DNA from: Symsagittifera roscoffensis
Lineage: Eukaryota > Xenacoelomorpha > Acoela > Convolutidae
Direction of reading: 5' to 3'
Assembly: GCF_963678635.1 (NCBI RefSeq)
Contig: NC_087071.1
Location: 39,759,797-39,823,796, forward strand
Length of the DNA stretch: 64,000 bases
Shown here: piece by piece, positions 10,330-21,210 of the stretch
Layout of the letters: each line of letters begins with the position of its first letter
Position numbering within the stretch: position 1 is the stretch's first letter
Made by a program: the position numbers and the translations under genes
The notes under the pieces: model-generated
What the model was told of the DNA's origin: nothing
What the model saw: the letters and a program-made list of their open reading frames with translations, nothing else
The model's database searches: none

Positions 10330-13300
10330 TTATAAAGCGGATTCTTCGCATTTGGATTTTCTAAATTTTCGCAGTGAACTAATGGCCGAAACATTTTCTT
10401 CAGTTTTTTTGCCTCCACATTGATCCATTAACAATGGGCGGACATCATTGACGTTTATCTTTCTGAAACTTGATCCTGGCTGTAAAATATAGTTTTCAGG
10501 ATCAAGAACACAATCAGATTTGATTGTATCAAAAATAAATTGAGCTTTGAGGAACTGAAAATCGCCTCCAGCAAAAAGCTCACAAATTAAAGCTGCCTGT
10601 GATTTTTTTCGTATTCCTTTCGAGTTTCTTCGCTCTACATTTTCACTGTTACAATCAGAAGTTCCACTTTCACTTTGAATCTTTTTCTTTTTTGTTTGGC
10701 CCTGTCTAAGCGTCGTGTAGAATTCATCAACTTCTTCCGTTGTCATAGTTCCAATTGAAAGATCGGTTTCGTCCCTCAAAACTATGTAACAATGCGGGGT
10801 TTTGGAGTGTGAATATAAGAGAGTCTCTGCTGTGTCTTTTCGGTAAACAGAACCCCCATGTTCCTTGATCCACTTTTCCATCATAAGTTGGGCTGTTAGA
10901 CGAGGCACGTGTCTGTTTCCTCCATCAACTGCAGGGGTTCCAGCAAACGAGCCCAGTACGTAAAATCTCATCCCAGTTAACATCTTATTCTTCGCACGCA
11001 CTTCTCCGACAGCAATACGAGGATTCGGTACTGCGTCGATGCATATTTCCAGATAAGTTTGTCCTAATGACACGTTGAAAACACTCGTAAGATTCGCTAA
11101 AACGTCAGGCACTTCTGTTTCTGCTTTAGTACGTTGAAGGAGCTTGCAAAAAGAGAAAAAACTTTCAAGAAAAAGTGGATCATGATTACACATTTTTCCG
11201 CCTCCACGCATTGTTCTTGTAAGAAAATCTTTGCTGGCGTGATGGTTAGATTTTTCTAGACCTTCGCAAATGTGGTTCCACGGGGACACCACGAAGTTTC
11301 CTTCAACAATTTGCGGAATAGTCACCAGCTTGAGTTTGTATGGCGTCAGTCCGTGTTCTGCGAATAATAGTAAAGAAGTTTGATAGTAGGTTTCCGCCCA
11401 AAAATTGAAATCAATTACGTTAAAACTATCCTTAGAACTTCTCAAGATAGTAATACAACGGTTCAAGCTTTTTCTCAAAAGTTCGCTTGCATCCAGAGTC
11501 GTTATAGAAAGTTTTCCTTTCGCTTTAGGGTCCTCTTTCGTGAACAAATTTGGATGCAATACTTTGAGGACATCAATGGAATTTGCGACGGTTTTATCTG
11601 AGGTACCGCTAACTATTTCATCGCACCACACTCCATCATATAGGTCGGTTATTGTTCCAAACTTGGCATCCTAAATTGTAACATTGTAAAATTGAAATTA
11701 TGAGGATACATTAAAATGGTAATTTAGCATACCTTCAACTCCTCTTTGTCCGCGATAACAGTTAAGGCACCACTTCCAGATAACGATACCGCTCCAACCG
11801 TTCCAACTTGTTGCGCATTTTTCGCAGTTCTTGTAAATTGGAAGACGGGTCTCTTGGCATCACGACTTGACAGATTCTGTTCAAAGCGGTGAAGAAACTC
11901 CATTTCGAACGGACTTTTGTCGTTGATAATTTTTTGAGCCATTTTTCTCAGGTCACTTTCAACGCATCGAGTGAGCATGTGCGTGGCATCTGGGCAAATG
12001 CATCTCACGTCATTAAGGAAAACTAGAGAAGTTTCAGGAATATTCGTGCGAAATGGAATCTTTACATCCGTTCTTCGACCAGTTATTTTGTCGCAAAGGG
12101 AAGGTAGAAAACGTTCGTCTTCTACATAAAGTGCCATCTTAGAAGGGTAATCTGTAGACAGGTCGTTTCCGGAGCCCAGTATCAGTCGATGGAGAAACGG
12201 GGTATCTCCACTGTACGTCAATTTTGCTCCCAAATTTTTCAAATGATTTGTTTGCTGGAATAACCACCCTGACTCTTGACATCCGACAACACTCGGTCCC
12301 AAGTTCAACTCCATCGCAAACCTTGAGTCTTTTCCTCGATAAGCTAAAAAAGTCATTTTAGTCTCAAGTTGAGAAAAAAACTTGTGAAGAAAAGATTTTT
12401 AAATGATTTTAGAAAAAGGAGTACCTGCGAAGCAGAAGACGCTCGTAGCAGATTGGGCGCTAATATCTTCAGAAAGTAGTCTAAAAGCCATTCTCGTAAC
12501 TTCTGTGCCACCAATTTCACAACCGTCACCCCAAATATCGACTTTAACGTTGTTGATATTTTCTGTTTTAAACGATAGAAAAATAGCTAGTTGTATACAT
12601 GCAACCAAGTCCATTCTGAATCCAGAGAAGGACTTCTGTGGTTTGCACAAGGCCAAAAAGTGATTTACAAGGCTTGCAGTTGATCGTTGGACATTTCTCA
12701 TTGAGGGTACTAAATTATGTCCGAGGCCAATCAGTTGTAGTCTATTCCGGATAATGTTGATCACTTCTTCTACGTTTCCAGTTTTACAAGCGATGCCCAA
12801 GCAAAACTCAAAATCCTTCGTTGAACCTCTTTTAGAAAATAGTTCCATCGCCAAAACTCGTAAGACATTTGTGTCATTCTTTCTATACCCAGAATACGTC
12901 TTTTTACGGCTGAATGCGGATTGTCGAATCAATTTAACAAATGTGCTTATTTGAATTTTTTTTGCCGTATCAGTTTCAGCACTTGTCCCCATAGTTGTTG
13001 GGAGTTGTCAGCTGTTATAGACATAAATTTTGATTGTTTCGTTATCCTGGAAACGTGTCTTGACTCTTCCAATGTTTGAGGTAGGTTTGATTGAGTGCCG
13101 CACTGTTCAAATGAAAATGAAGTTTCGGTTGCTTTGAGCGCTTTATAAGGATCAACTTCGTCAGGTATGAACATCGGACCGAAGAAACATTTTACTAGCT
13201 CCTTCCGAGTCTTGGTCCAAGGCATTTCTCTTGAACCACGAAGAATTACGAGTTGCATTACGCGAGCCTAAACAGTGTTGTGTTGTCCCAATTGGATATA

Positions 13301-13649
13301 AATTTTATTGAAAGTTGAATTTTAATTGAACGTAAAGATGAACGTAATTGAAGTTGAATTAATCAACGTAAAGAATGTTTGGTGACTGAAAACGATAAAT
13401 TTGTGAAGAGTTACTTACTGCTAAAATTGTAGCTTTTTTTGATTGTCCCCGCACAGATATCTGACGAAGAACATCAGAAACGATCCACTTATCCGTCCCT
13501 GCGAGCATCTCTTCAAGAATCTTTGATAACTTGTCGTACTTTTTTTGGACAAACTTTTCGGCAATTGCATCCAGAATGTTACAGTCAACAAACTGACGGT
13601 TAATGTCCGAGTCGGCGCCAGAAAATAAAAATCTATTCCATAATTCCAT
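10330..13649 (-). CDS. DDE transposase-like (RNase H-fold) protein with C-terminal BRCT domain
   Basis: Exons: 13649-13419 (ATG), 13267-12425, 12343-11733 and 11670-10330 (stop). The introns are 62-151 bp with GT-AG ends, giving about 1000 aa. Exon 2 needs a one-base shift at an A8 run (12956-12963) to stay open. Candidate catalytic blocks are the Asp-rich VDIWGDGCEIGG (exon 2), PDATHMLTRC (exon 3) and ICEGLEKSNHHASK (exon 4). Their order and spacing suggest the D-D-E layout of an RNase H-like transposase, an inference without alignment. After them, LTGMRFYVLGSFAG, IKEHGGSVY, CYIVLRDE and QFIFDTIKSD...NYIL fit a BRCT domain with a basic, Ser-rich insertion. BRCT modules bind phosphopeptides or DNA ends in repair proteins. 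The C terminus is basic. No terminal inverted repeats were found, so it may be a domesticated gene or an unrecognised transposon. Confidence 0.6.
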
Positions 13650-14690
13650 TGTTCAAGTTGACAATTGTGAGTAACTTTTGTTGAATCTTTCGATGAAGGA
13701 CTTTTTTCAAAACAATGATGAATTGAATTTATGCAATGGTGATTTAAAGTAACTATCATAGGTACTATATGATATAGTGTGAATCTTGACACTGAGTTGT
13801 GCGCACGCGCGTGCAAACTTTTTCTGACAACAAGTTACTAACTTATCCTATTATGAGACTCAAGCTTAAGTGTTGAATAGTTTATGAGACTCAAGTTTTA
13901 GTGTTGAATAATCATGAGTAGTATTCATATTCAACTCACAGGCTGTTTTTAGTTCTGAACTTCAAATGTTGAACATCAAATGAAACTAGTTAAACTAAAC
14001 TAATATAAAATTTGCTAGAATGCTGAAATCCTGTAAATGACAAATGGAATCAATGACAAATCCTGTAAATTGACAAATCCTGTAAATGACAAATCCTGTA
14101 AATGACAAATCCTGTAAATGATAAATGACAAATGAAAACTAAACTAATTGAAGTATCTGTATATACAGTATACAGTATAGAGTATATAGTATACAGTATA
14201 GAGTGATACAGTTGAGAAGTTAAGAAGTCACTTAAGTCACTAAAAGATTTCTTTTGTTAATCATGGTATCATTAACAGTTGTGTTAATCATGGAATCCAT
14301 GGCAAAACACTAAACATTTCTAATTTTGTGTATTGATAATTCTTGTAAAATGTCATGGAATCCGGTCCCTTGGTAAAGTCCCGGATTCCAGAACACGCAG
14401 AAGCCAAAAGCCCAGGAATCCATGGTAAAATCGTTTTTTAATGCGTTTTAATATGGTATCGGATTCCATGGTTTTTGTCATGGATTCCGGGATTGTCACA
14501 AAATCGGTGGTTTTAGCTGTCCCGGAATCCATGACAAAAGCTGGTCACATACAAACTGGTTTGAATTAGGAATCCACGGAATCTAAAATTATCAAAGAAA
14601 ATGCGTGCGTTCCGGAATCCGGGACACACGATTTCAAGCTTTTTGGCACCGATTCCGCAAAAACCAAATAACACGGATTGGCGACGTAAT
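13650..14690. repeat. Intergenic region with 15-16-bp tandem repeat and a cluster of GGAATCC motifs
   Basis: Beyond the BRCT gene start there is a self-complementary GCACGCGCGTGC at about 13802-13813. CCTGTAAATGACAAAT is then repeated four to six times at 14024-14122, followed by a GTATACAGTATAGA tract at 14158-14205. From 14284 to 14625 there are at least eight copies of (C)CCGGAATCCATGG or its complement. Copies of the same motif occur in the repeats at 733, 827, 906, 7160, 7188, 7274 and 9873. No gene is seen. Confidence 0.75.
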
Positions 14691-14807
14691 GGTCTAGCAC
14701 AAAATCGTCTCAAAACAGCAGTACAAGATTGGTCGTACAAATCCGATGAAATCCAAAAATATGGCTTTTGTTGTGAAATGTATGATTTTGTGAGCGAAGT
14801 TGTGAGT

Positions 14808-16045
14808 GAATGGAGGTGAAGGCGTTATTTTTTCCTTGGGTAGGTATCCCATCAATGGTAGCTTAACTCGTCCGTTGAATCGTTGGCACTTCTCATACTT
14901 TAGTCGGATTGCAGCTTGCGCGTCCACAAACCAGAATTGTCGTCGAAGTTCAGAAAACCTCGTCTTTGCGGGAGCATGCAACTATTTCAGATTAATTTCC
15001 CGTAGTTTGATTCTGGCCAGTCGACTTTTCTTGGGTATCACGATTTGATTGCGCTGCTCCTCTGCGAGGTTTTTGTTCTGCGTCAGTCTTGCGTCCACCT
15101 TGATGACTCTGTCATCAACAAAAGGATAGAGTCGCTGAGGAGGGTTCTTCTTCGCAACTGATTCGCCGGCGTTCAATGACCTTAGTTCATCACTAGAGAA
15201 ATTAGTTTGTTCATTTCGCATTAGTCTTAGATTGACGTTGCGTATATTCGTCAATGAAGTTGGATGACCGTAACTGCCATCTTTTGAGTGCTTCCACTTT
15301 CGATTTGCAATGCAAAAAGGCAAGTCTTCCCCTCTTGTAGATTGCTGTTCTTTTCAAGATACACTAGTGCGTCCAAAGATGGTTTGATCAATTGAGTCTG
15401 AAGTTTAGAGAACCAGCTGGTCCATGTCACCAGAGTGATGAGTTTTTCAGCGTCATTGCATCGAGCCCACGAGTTGCAGTATCCGCTGGGTTTTCCTCAT
15501 TTCGTACATGGTGCCAGTCGACTGGTTTCAAAATCTCCTTTTTTCATACATTTGGTTGCGAACAAAGCTGTTTCAGACGTTCGGGGTCTTTTTGATTCAG
15601 CAAAGTGCAATCGTGGCATCTGTCCATCCGAAAACTTCCTTAGGATTCCGTCCAATCTTCTGAAAGGCTTTCCTCGTATGCTCCAGCAACGTGCAACCTA
15701 GAACAGCTGCACACCATTCTATTTTGGGTATCGCCAAAGGTTTCAAAGGTCCAACTCTTGATTTAGCAACCAGAACATTGATTGATTTCGCCTTCATGTC
15801 CCTGATGTAGATGCAACTGGCGTATGCTGTTTCTGATGCGTCACAAAACTGTCCGCCATAGCATTTCTCGGAAAGTAGAGTTTCTCGACCTTGTGAACTT
15901 TGGTCCTCCGCCACGAAAAACATCTCCAAAATATCATCGGGAAATTTGTGTCTAATTTTATGTATATATGTTCCTGGATTCCACTGACAAATCTTTGAAC
16001 TTGTTCCAAATATTCCATGGATTCAGCGTAATTATACATGTAATG
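14808..16045 (-). pseudogene. BEL/Pao pol remnant, RNase H and integrase N-terminal part
   Basis: The frame at 15929-15597 carries the RNase H motif FCDASETAYASC and the following KSRVGPLKPLAIPKIEWCAA block. The next pieces show an NPADTATRG-type block and a YPFVDDRVIKVDARL-type block. The frame at 14981-14808 holds the integrase linker CQRFNGRVKLPLMGYLP... ending at SPPFTH, where homology stops abruptly before the catalytic core. The pieces lie in different frames with stops between them. Confidence 0.75.
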
Positions 16046-16486
16046 TAAAAATCGTCGGCGTATTGGTTGCAGAATCCGAAATGAGCGGATATAGGTAGTT
16101 GCTCCGGATTCCGCAAATATAAGAAGATTCCGCTAATTTAAGCGGTTTCCGAAAATCCGATTCGATTCTGTAAACTTATGCGGATTCCGCTTGCAATTGC
16201 GGATTACACTTACCGTTGTGGAATACACAATAGCTTAAGTCCAGTAAAGACCTATTTATCATTTGTACACGGATTCGACAAACTGTTTCAGATTCCGCAA
16301 AATTTGTGGCGTATTCCGCAAATTTTGTTGCGGCTTCCGCGAAAATGCATGTTTTCTGAGAAATTTTGAGCAAAACAGTGTTTAAGCTATTTGTCAGTGG
16401 AAATCTAAATTTTGAGAAAGATAGAAAAGCAGCAAAGTTGCGGATTCAGCAACAAATTTGATTTTGGCTGGTTGCGGAATCCGCAT
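16046..16486. repeat. Insertion carrying repeated GCGGATTCCGC motifs
   Basis: The self-complementary 11-mer GCGGATTCCGC and near versions (ATTCCGCAAA, GGCTTCCGCG, TTGCGGAATCCGC) occur about ten times in 440 bp, in both orientations. It interrupts the BEL/Pao element between gag and RNase H. It is probably a small non-coding repeat element of its own. Confidence 0.7.
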
Positions 16487-17650
16487 TCATTTCACAAAAT
16501 GCATAGTTTGGTGTCGTAAGGTTGAATATGAAAGAGTTTTGATGGATTCTATTGATATAAAACTTTTACTACGTGTTCCGAAGTTGTACAGTTGGCTGGT
16601 GAAAGCAGATCCACAGATGACTTGTTTCGCCTTCCCCATTGTCAGTGTCTGAAGATGGGTCAGCTTTTCCTCGATTGAAAGTGGCTGGTTGTGATATGCT
16701 GCTTGAAACAAACTAAACCTCGAATTGCTTTTTATTGGGTTTCTATTGAATGGCTCAACCGTGATCTTTGATGGTCGTGTCACCTGGCTGCAGAATATTT
16801 GTGACGTCATGATATTGTTCGATAAACTGAATTTGGCCTTGTTTTTTAAGTTAAAATCCGAGTGCTTCTTTGGATGATGGCTGTGATAGTCGGAAAGTGT
16901 CAAGGATGATGCAGGATTGCGAATTTTTCAATTATGCTGCTGATTTGTTGGTAAAAGTGAACCTGGGTTTAAAAATCCGGTCCATTGATTTCCATTGGGG
17001 GTTGAATTGCCGTGTCTGATGTCATCAGGGGAGCTCTGCAAAATTTGAATTCAAGTGTTGTTGGGATTGGCTGACCAAACATATCAACGGAGTTCTGATT
17101 TTCAACAAGTTCTGTTGCTGCGGTAGCTTGATGCTCACTGACTGACGATGTTATCATGGGGTGGGGGTGGTAGTCGTTTCTGTTGTCTAGTGATCTGATG
17201 AGTGCTGGTGGTTGGCAAAAACAGCCGGGTGGGCGCCTTGAAGCAAATTACCACCAGTATTCTGCTTTTGCGAGTTATCTGAATTGTATTTTCTCATAGC
17301 ATCTGTCTGATGCCATCCATAATGTCGCGTGCTCAACTAGTCATTCAGTTAACCAGTTGATGAGATCGTCTGCTGCGGCGTGTTCAGTCAGGTGATCCAC
17401 AATGTAGGTAGCGGCGTCTTCCAAATTGCTGAGTATTTTCATCATCTTCGTCTCTTAGTCAGCTATGTCGTAATCCAAGTTGATGTCAGTGGTGGCTTTT
17501 TGTATTCGTCTGAAGACGCGCTCAAGTTGGGCGATGTAAAGCTTTCTCTGGGGAGAGTGGTTTTGTTGGATTTGGCTAGCTTGTCGTATTTGGTCGTCGT
17601 TGTCATTGGAGTTGTCGCGGATGCCGTATCCAAACGTATCCTAGACCTAC
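16487..17650 (-). pseudogene. BEL/Pao gag remnant
   Basis: The frame at 16903-16487 contains the BEL/Pao gag block VEPFNRNPIKSNSRFSLF...NQPLSIEEKLTHLQTL, which matches the conserved 'F.G.p..w..f...F...i' gag core. Further upstream pieces (17650-17300) have Lys/Ser-rich gag-like N-terminal sequence broken by stops. Particle assembly would be the role of the intact protein. No start codon can be assigned. Confidence 0.7.
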
Positions 17651-18566
17651 TCTGTTAATTCATGTCGTGTATAGGACCTAAACGTCAATGGAACAAAGCA
17701 AGAGGAACAAGGTTGCTGTAAAATTTATTTCAAAACATGTCTAAAGAAAATAAGAAGCAAACGAAAGTTAAAAAAGCTTGATATTAGATCATTTCGATTT
17801 TAATCAGGCGGAAAATAATGTTAGCCAAACAAAAACTAAGGTCATTTTACCAACGTTACGCTATGGGGTCAAAAATTTAAAACTTTTTTGTTTTTTCTTT
17901 CTTGAGCAACTGCAAAAAGAGTGTCATCTGATTGGCAATGAAGACAAATTATGGTGATGAAAGCTTGATCAACGGGTAGAGCTAAGGTGTTTTTTTTTCT
18001 GGCGGTTCATTTGAGTGCCATCTAGAAAATAAACGCTGTGGATTGGCCACTCTACTTTTTTCTAAAAGAAACTTTTACCCTTTCTTGAGTTTGAAGGTTT
18101 CAATATCCATTATTTGTTTGCACATGATACTTATATCAATTTGAATTTTTGCTCAATTTCTTTTTTGAGTTCATCTGATTCCAATTGCTTCGGATTTTCC
18201 GATTTTCCACCTGAACAGCTTTGTTTGAATTGTAGCAATTTGCACGTTACAAAGCGCTTAGCAAATTAAATTTAAATTGAACGCTGGGTGAAGGATTTTA
18301 ATTTGGCGATGAGGGGAGGAAGGGTGGGGGTTTGGATGTTAACTTGATCGTAAGGTATTTTGATGTTCTAAAGTGGAGTAAAACGTGTCCTTCCGAAAAA
18401 ATGAACCAATTTCTACCAAGTTTTTTTTTCATGGAAACTGCAGTTTGAGTAATTTTTAGTCATTTTTGTATGACAATGAAACTTCGAAATAAAAACTGAA
18501 AACTGAGAAATAAAAAATTACGGAAACGGCGTCGGCAATCAAATCATAGCCGCACGTTAATTTCAG
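17651..18566. other. Non-coding AT-rich sequence
   Basis: No open frame, RNA gene or repeat was recognised. It probably contains the end of the intron that precedes the exon at 18567. Confidence 0.5.
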
Positions 18567-18740
18567 TGCGACGAGTCATCATACGAACCAGACCCAGACA
18601 TTTGCAGAGAAGACTGGACGAGCAGTAAGAATATCTGGATGCTGGAGTTTGGAAGAAATGGCTCCTTTGTCAGTCAGAGATTGTGTGCAATTGAGAGCTA
18701 TGCGTCCAAATTGAAGGATTGGTGTGTCCGGTTAGGCTAA
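18567..18740 (+). CDS. Orphan terminal exon of a Cys-rich, possibly secreted protein
   Basis: A TTAATTTCAG acceptor is followed at once by 57 open codons and a TAA at 18738-18740. The peptide is rich in Cys, Trp and Ser (CDESSYEPD..., ICREDW, LCAIESY, ending DWCVRLG) with five Cys, so it looks like the disulfide-bonded end of an extracellular protein. Base composition is clearly higher in GC than the flanks, and the codon pattern is clean. Earlier exons were not found in this window; copia insertion downstream does not touch it. The family is not recognised. Confidence 0.5.
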   Translation, partial: CDESSYEPDPDICREDWTSSKNIWMLEFGRNGSFVSQRLCAIESYASKLKDWCVRLG

Positions 18741-19923
18741 GAGGGCTAAAAGCCCTTTTTCATTTCACCCAAAATATCTAAACTTCGCATCATCTACTAA
18801 ACGAAGAGCTCAATATTCAAAATTATTTTTAGGCTAACCAGAAACGAGCACTTAAATTTCTGTTTTCTTTAAAAAATTTATAAGAAAACTCTAAACAAAG
18901 AGCGGGAAAAAGAGTAACTTTGGGCAGCAAAAATTTTTTAAATAATTTTTTCCTGTTTCTGAAAAAATAAGTACAGAACGCTAAAGTTTGGACATAAAAT
19001 TGCACAAAAGTTCAATTCTGTCCAGGTTTTGTCAGAATAATCTGACAGTTCCCTTGTTTTTATAGTCAATTTCTTTGAAACGCATAAATGCAATGATGTT
19101 TCCATTCGGATAATTCTTAGTAGACGTGGAACTTATTTTTTCTCAGAAAAAAAACCACTAACTTACCTCAAGTTACTTTTACAGCTTAGAATATTCTGGT
19201 CAATAACTTTCACTTTAATTAGTATGAGCCAAGCAAGTGAAGCCCAAGTGGAATAGGTAAAAAGACCCCAGTGGAATAAACGTCCATAAATTTTTTGGTG
19301 CTTGCCATTTCCAAATATAGCTACGAGAACTTTAAGAAGCAATAAGCATTTGACTGGCACCTACGTTGTTTTGAACAGATTTGAACAGTAAAATTGGTTC
19401 CTGAAAGTTATAGAATAAAAAACGAAAATCACTGCAATCGTTATAAACCTACTAAATCGACACGTTACATCCAACGTTTCTTGTTTCATTCTCGAATGAT
19501 TTTTATAAAGAATCAGTTTCTATATTCTGTTTTGAGAGTTTTGTCATATGCACAATTTCACTCAATTCAGATCTTCTTTTTCTTATCCCTGAAATCAGAC
19601 TTTAACAATGCCGACAGTTTAAACTTTTTGCATTTGCTCAATTGTTTACCAAGGGTAATTATTCAATAAAAATCTTTTTTTTTGAAAAAAAAATTTGGTG
19701 ACAACTATGAAAAATCATAAAAGCGTCACAAATCAAAAACTAATTCTTTTAGAGCATTCATAAGATGAAGACGGATTTTTTCAAAACTCAGAGTGAGTGA
19801 AAAATCTATAAAAAATCTCATCATCTCGAAAGTAAAAGAGGAGCAGAAAAAAATGGGACCAGATCTGCAAGCCTCTAGAACAACTTGGAAACCACCCCAC
19901 AACAGATTGAAAACTTCAATTTT
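18741..19923. other. Non-coding AT-rich sequence
   Basis: Probably the 3' UTR and downstream flank of the exon above, up to the copia LTR. Short frames here have no coding character. Confidence 0.5.
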
Positions 19924-20103
19924 TGTGAGGTAATTTTCAATCCAACTTTACTTAGAAATTTTGTGGAATTCTCAAAAAGTGTACAAAAATTCAGAAGTTC
20001 GTTGTGAGTTCCAGATTTTGTTACTGATAAGTTTTATTTGTCTTTTCATCAAATAGTTCAGAAAGTATTAGTTTAGTTCCATTTTAGGTTTACCGACCTA
20101 TCA
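19924..20103 (+). repeat. Copia 5' LTR
   Basis: Starts TGTGAGG and ends CCTATCA immediately before the primer-binding site. Its inner part, GTTACTGATAAG...TCATCAAATAG, matches GTTACTAAGAAG...TATCAAATAG in the truncated 3' LTR at about 26443-26473. The two LTRs are strongly diverged elsewhere, so the exact start is uncertain. Confidence 0.5.
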
Positions 20104-20116
20104 TGGTAGCAGGAGA
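20104..20116 (+). other. Copia primer-binding site
   Basis: TGGTAGCAGGAGA follows the LTR end directly. It resembles the initiator-Met tRNA site (TGGTAGCAGAG...) used by copia elements, with one extra G. Confidence 0.6.
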
Positions 20117-20249
20117 TAGTTAGTATCCAATATCCAAGTGGAGAAAAAGAAAATGACTGATCAGACGAAACCCTTGACAAGAAAATACATTTCGCGGACT
20201 GGAAGATTTCGACGAACAAAAAGATTATGAGACGGGTGGGCCTTATGAG

Positions 20250-21210
20250 ATGTCGGCAGGGGGATCGACAACTAATACAACAAGAAATCAAAGCTTGTGT
20301 CCTCAAGTGAGTTTATCTACAAGTAGCTCAAGCAGCCATGAAATAGTGGAAGACACAGAACAGTTAGTAAACAAAATGGCGAGCCAGAATCAGATAACAC
20401 ACATGGAAACATTGAGAACACAGTTGGAAAAGATGACGACACATTTGCAAAATTTAGCCCAACTGAAAGAAACATTGAAAGAATCTCAAACGCAATATGC
20501 CCCACCAATCAGTTTACAAAGAGTAAGCAAAGGGAAGGACATGCAAGTCCCGCCGATGAAAAAGACTTCCTTAGATAACTACATTTGATGGAAGAGGATT
20601 ATAGAGAGGTTCGGAGAGGCTGCGTGCAGATAGATATAAAGATTCGAGAAGCACACATCATAATGAACCGTATTCAAAACTCAGAAATAAACGAAATAGC
20701 AGTAGCGATGCAAAAGACTTCGCATATAATAGTAAAGGTCAAGACAAACTCAAACGTGTGTTGGATGAACGCATGCTGCCAATCCTGTTCATAAAGAGGT
20801 CACAATTTTACCAAAAATGGAGAACATGTGAAAAACGAGAATACATTTCTTGGGACCAATACATCGAAAGTATGAAGAAATAAAGAAAAGAGATGGAGGA
20901 ATTGATAATGGTAGTTCCGAATGTCATAAACTGTGTGGCATTAATGATATGTTCTAATCTTGATGAAAGCACAAAGATGATTTTGAAAAGTTTCGCCAAA
21001 AACAACTCTGAAGATGACCAAACTGACCCCTTTTTAGAACACAAGATGAGAAGATTCACAGCATTCAGTGAACAGACAGCAAGTGTCATCATGTATGTCG
21101 AGGATTAAACTGAAATAGAGGAGGAGAAAATTCAAGGGGAAGAATCAACAGAAACACCCTTAAATGTTGTTTTTGTGGGATAGAAGGACCTTTTGCCAAA
21201 TACTGAAGAA
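20250..21210 (+). pseudogene. Copia gag remnant with degenerate zinc knuckle
   Basis: An open frame of 112 codons (20250-20588) rich in Ser, Thr and Gln, with a Leu/Gln heptad-like stretch (METLRTQLEKMTTHLQNLAQ), is followed by broken frames. At about 21164-21210 a Cys-x2-Cys-x-Gly...Gly pattern is what remains of a CCHC nucleic-acid-binding knuckle. Its His is lost and its last Cys codon has become TGA. Confidence 0.5.

Larger units (their letters stand above)
14690..17650 (-). mobile_element. Decayed BEL/Pao LTR retrotransposon fragment
   Basis: Read on the minus strand, gag-type sequence (about 17650-16487) precedes pol-type sequence (16045-14808), the order of a BEL/Pao polyprotein. An AT-rich insert (16046-16486) replaces the protease and the main RT. 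No LTRs were found, and multiple stops and frameshifts are present. Confidence 0.75.

Noticed and set aside
10330..13649. Terminal inverted repeats bounding the BRCT/transposase-like gene
   Set aside because: I compared the AT tract at 9.9-10.3 kb with 13.7-14.2 kb by eye and found no matching inverted ends, so transposon borders are not claimed.
13980..14130. Regular repeats resembling a CRISPR array
   Set aside because: The units are a simple 15-16-bp tandem repeat without unique spacers, and the DNA is eukaryotic.
17380..17658. Plus-strand 92-codon frame rich in Val and Leu
   Set aside because: It is the complement of BEL/Pao gag sequence on the minus strand. The hydrophobicity is an artefact of Lys/Ser/Thr codons read backwards.
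19163..19360. Hydrophobic 65-codon minus frame that could be a membrane peptide
   Set aside because: AT-rich, no acceptor or donor that extends it, and no similarity noticed.
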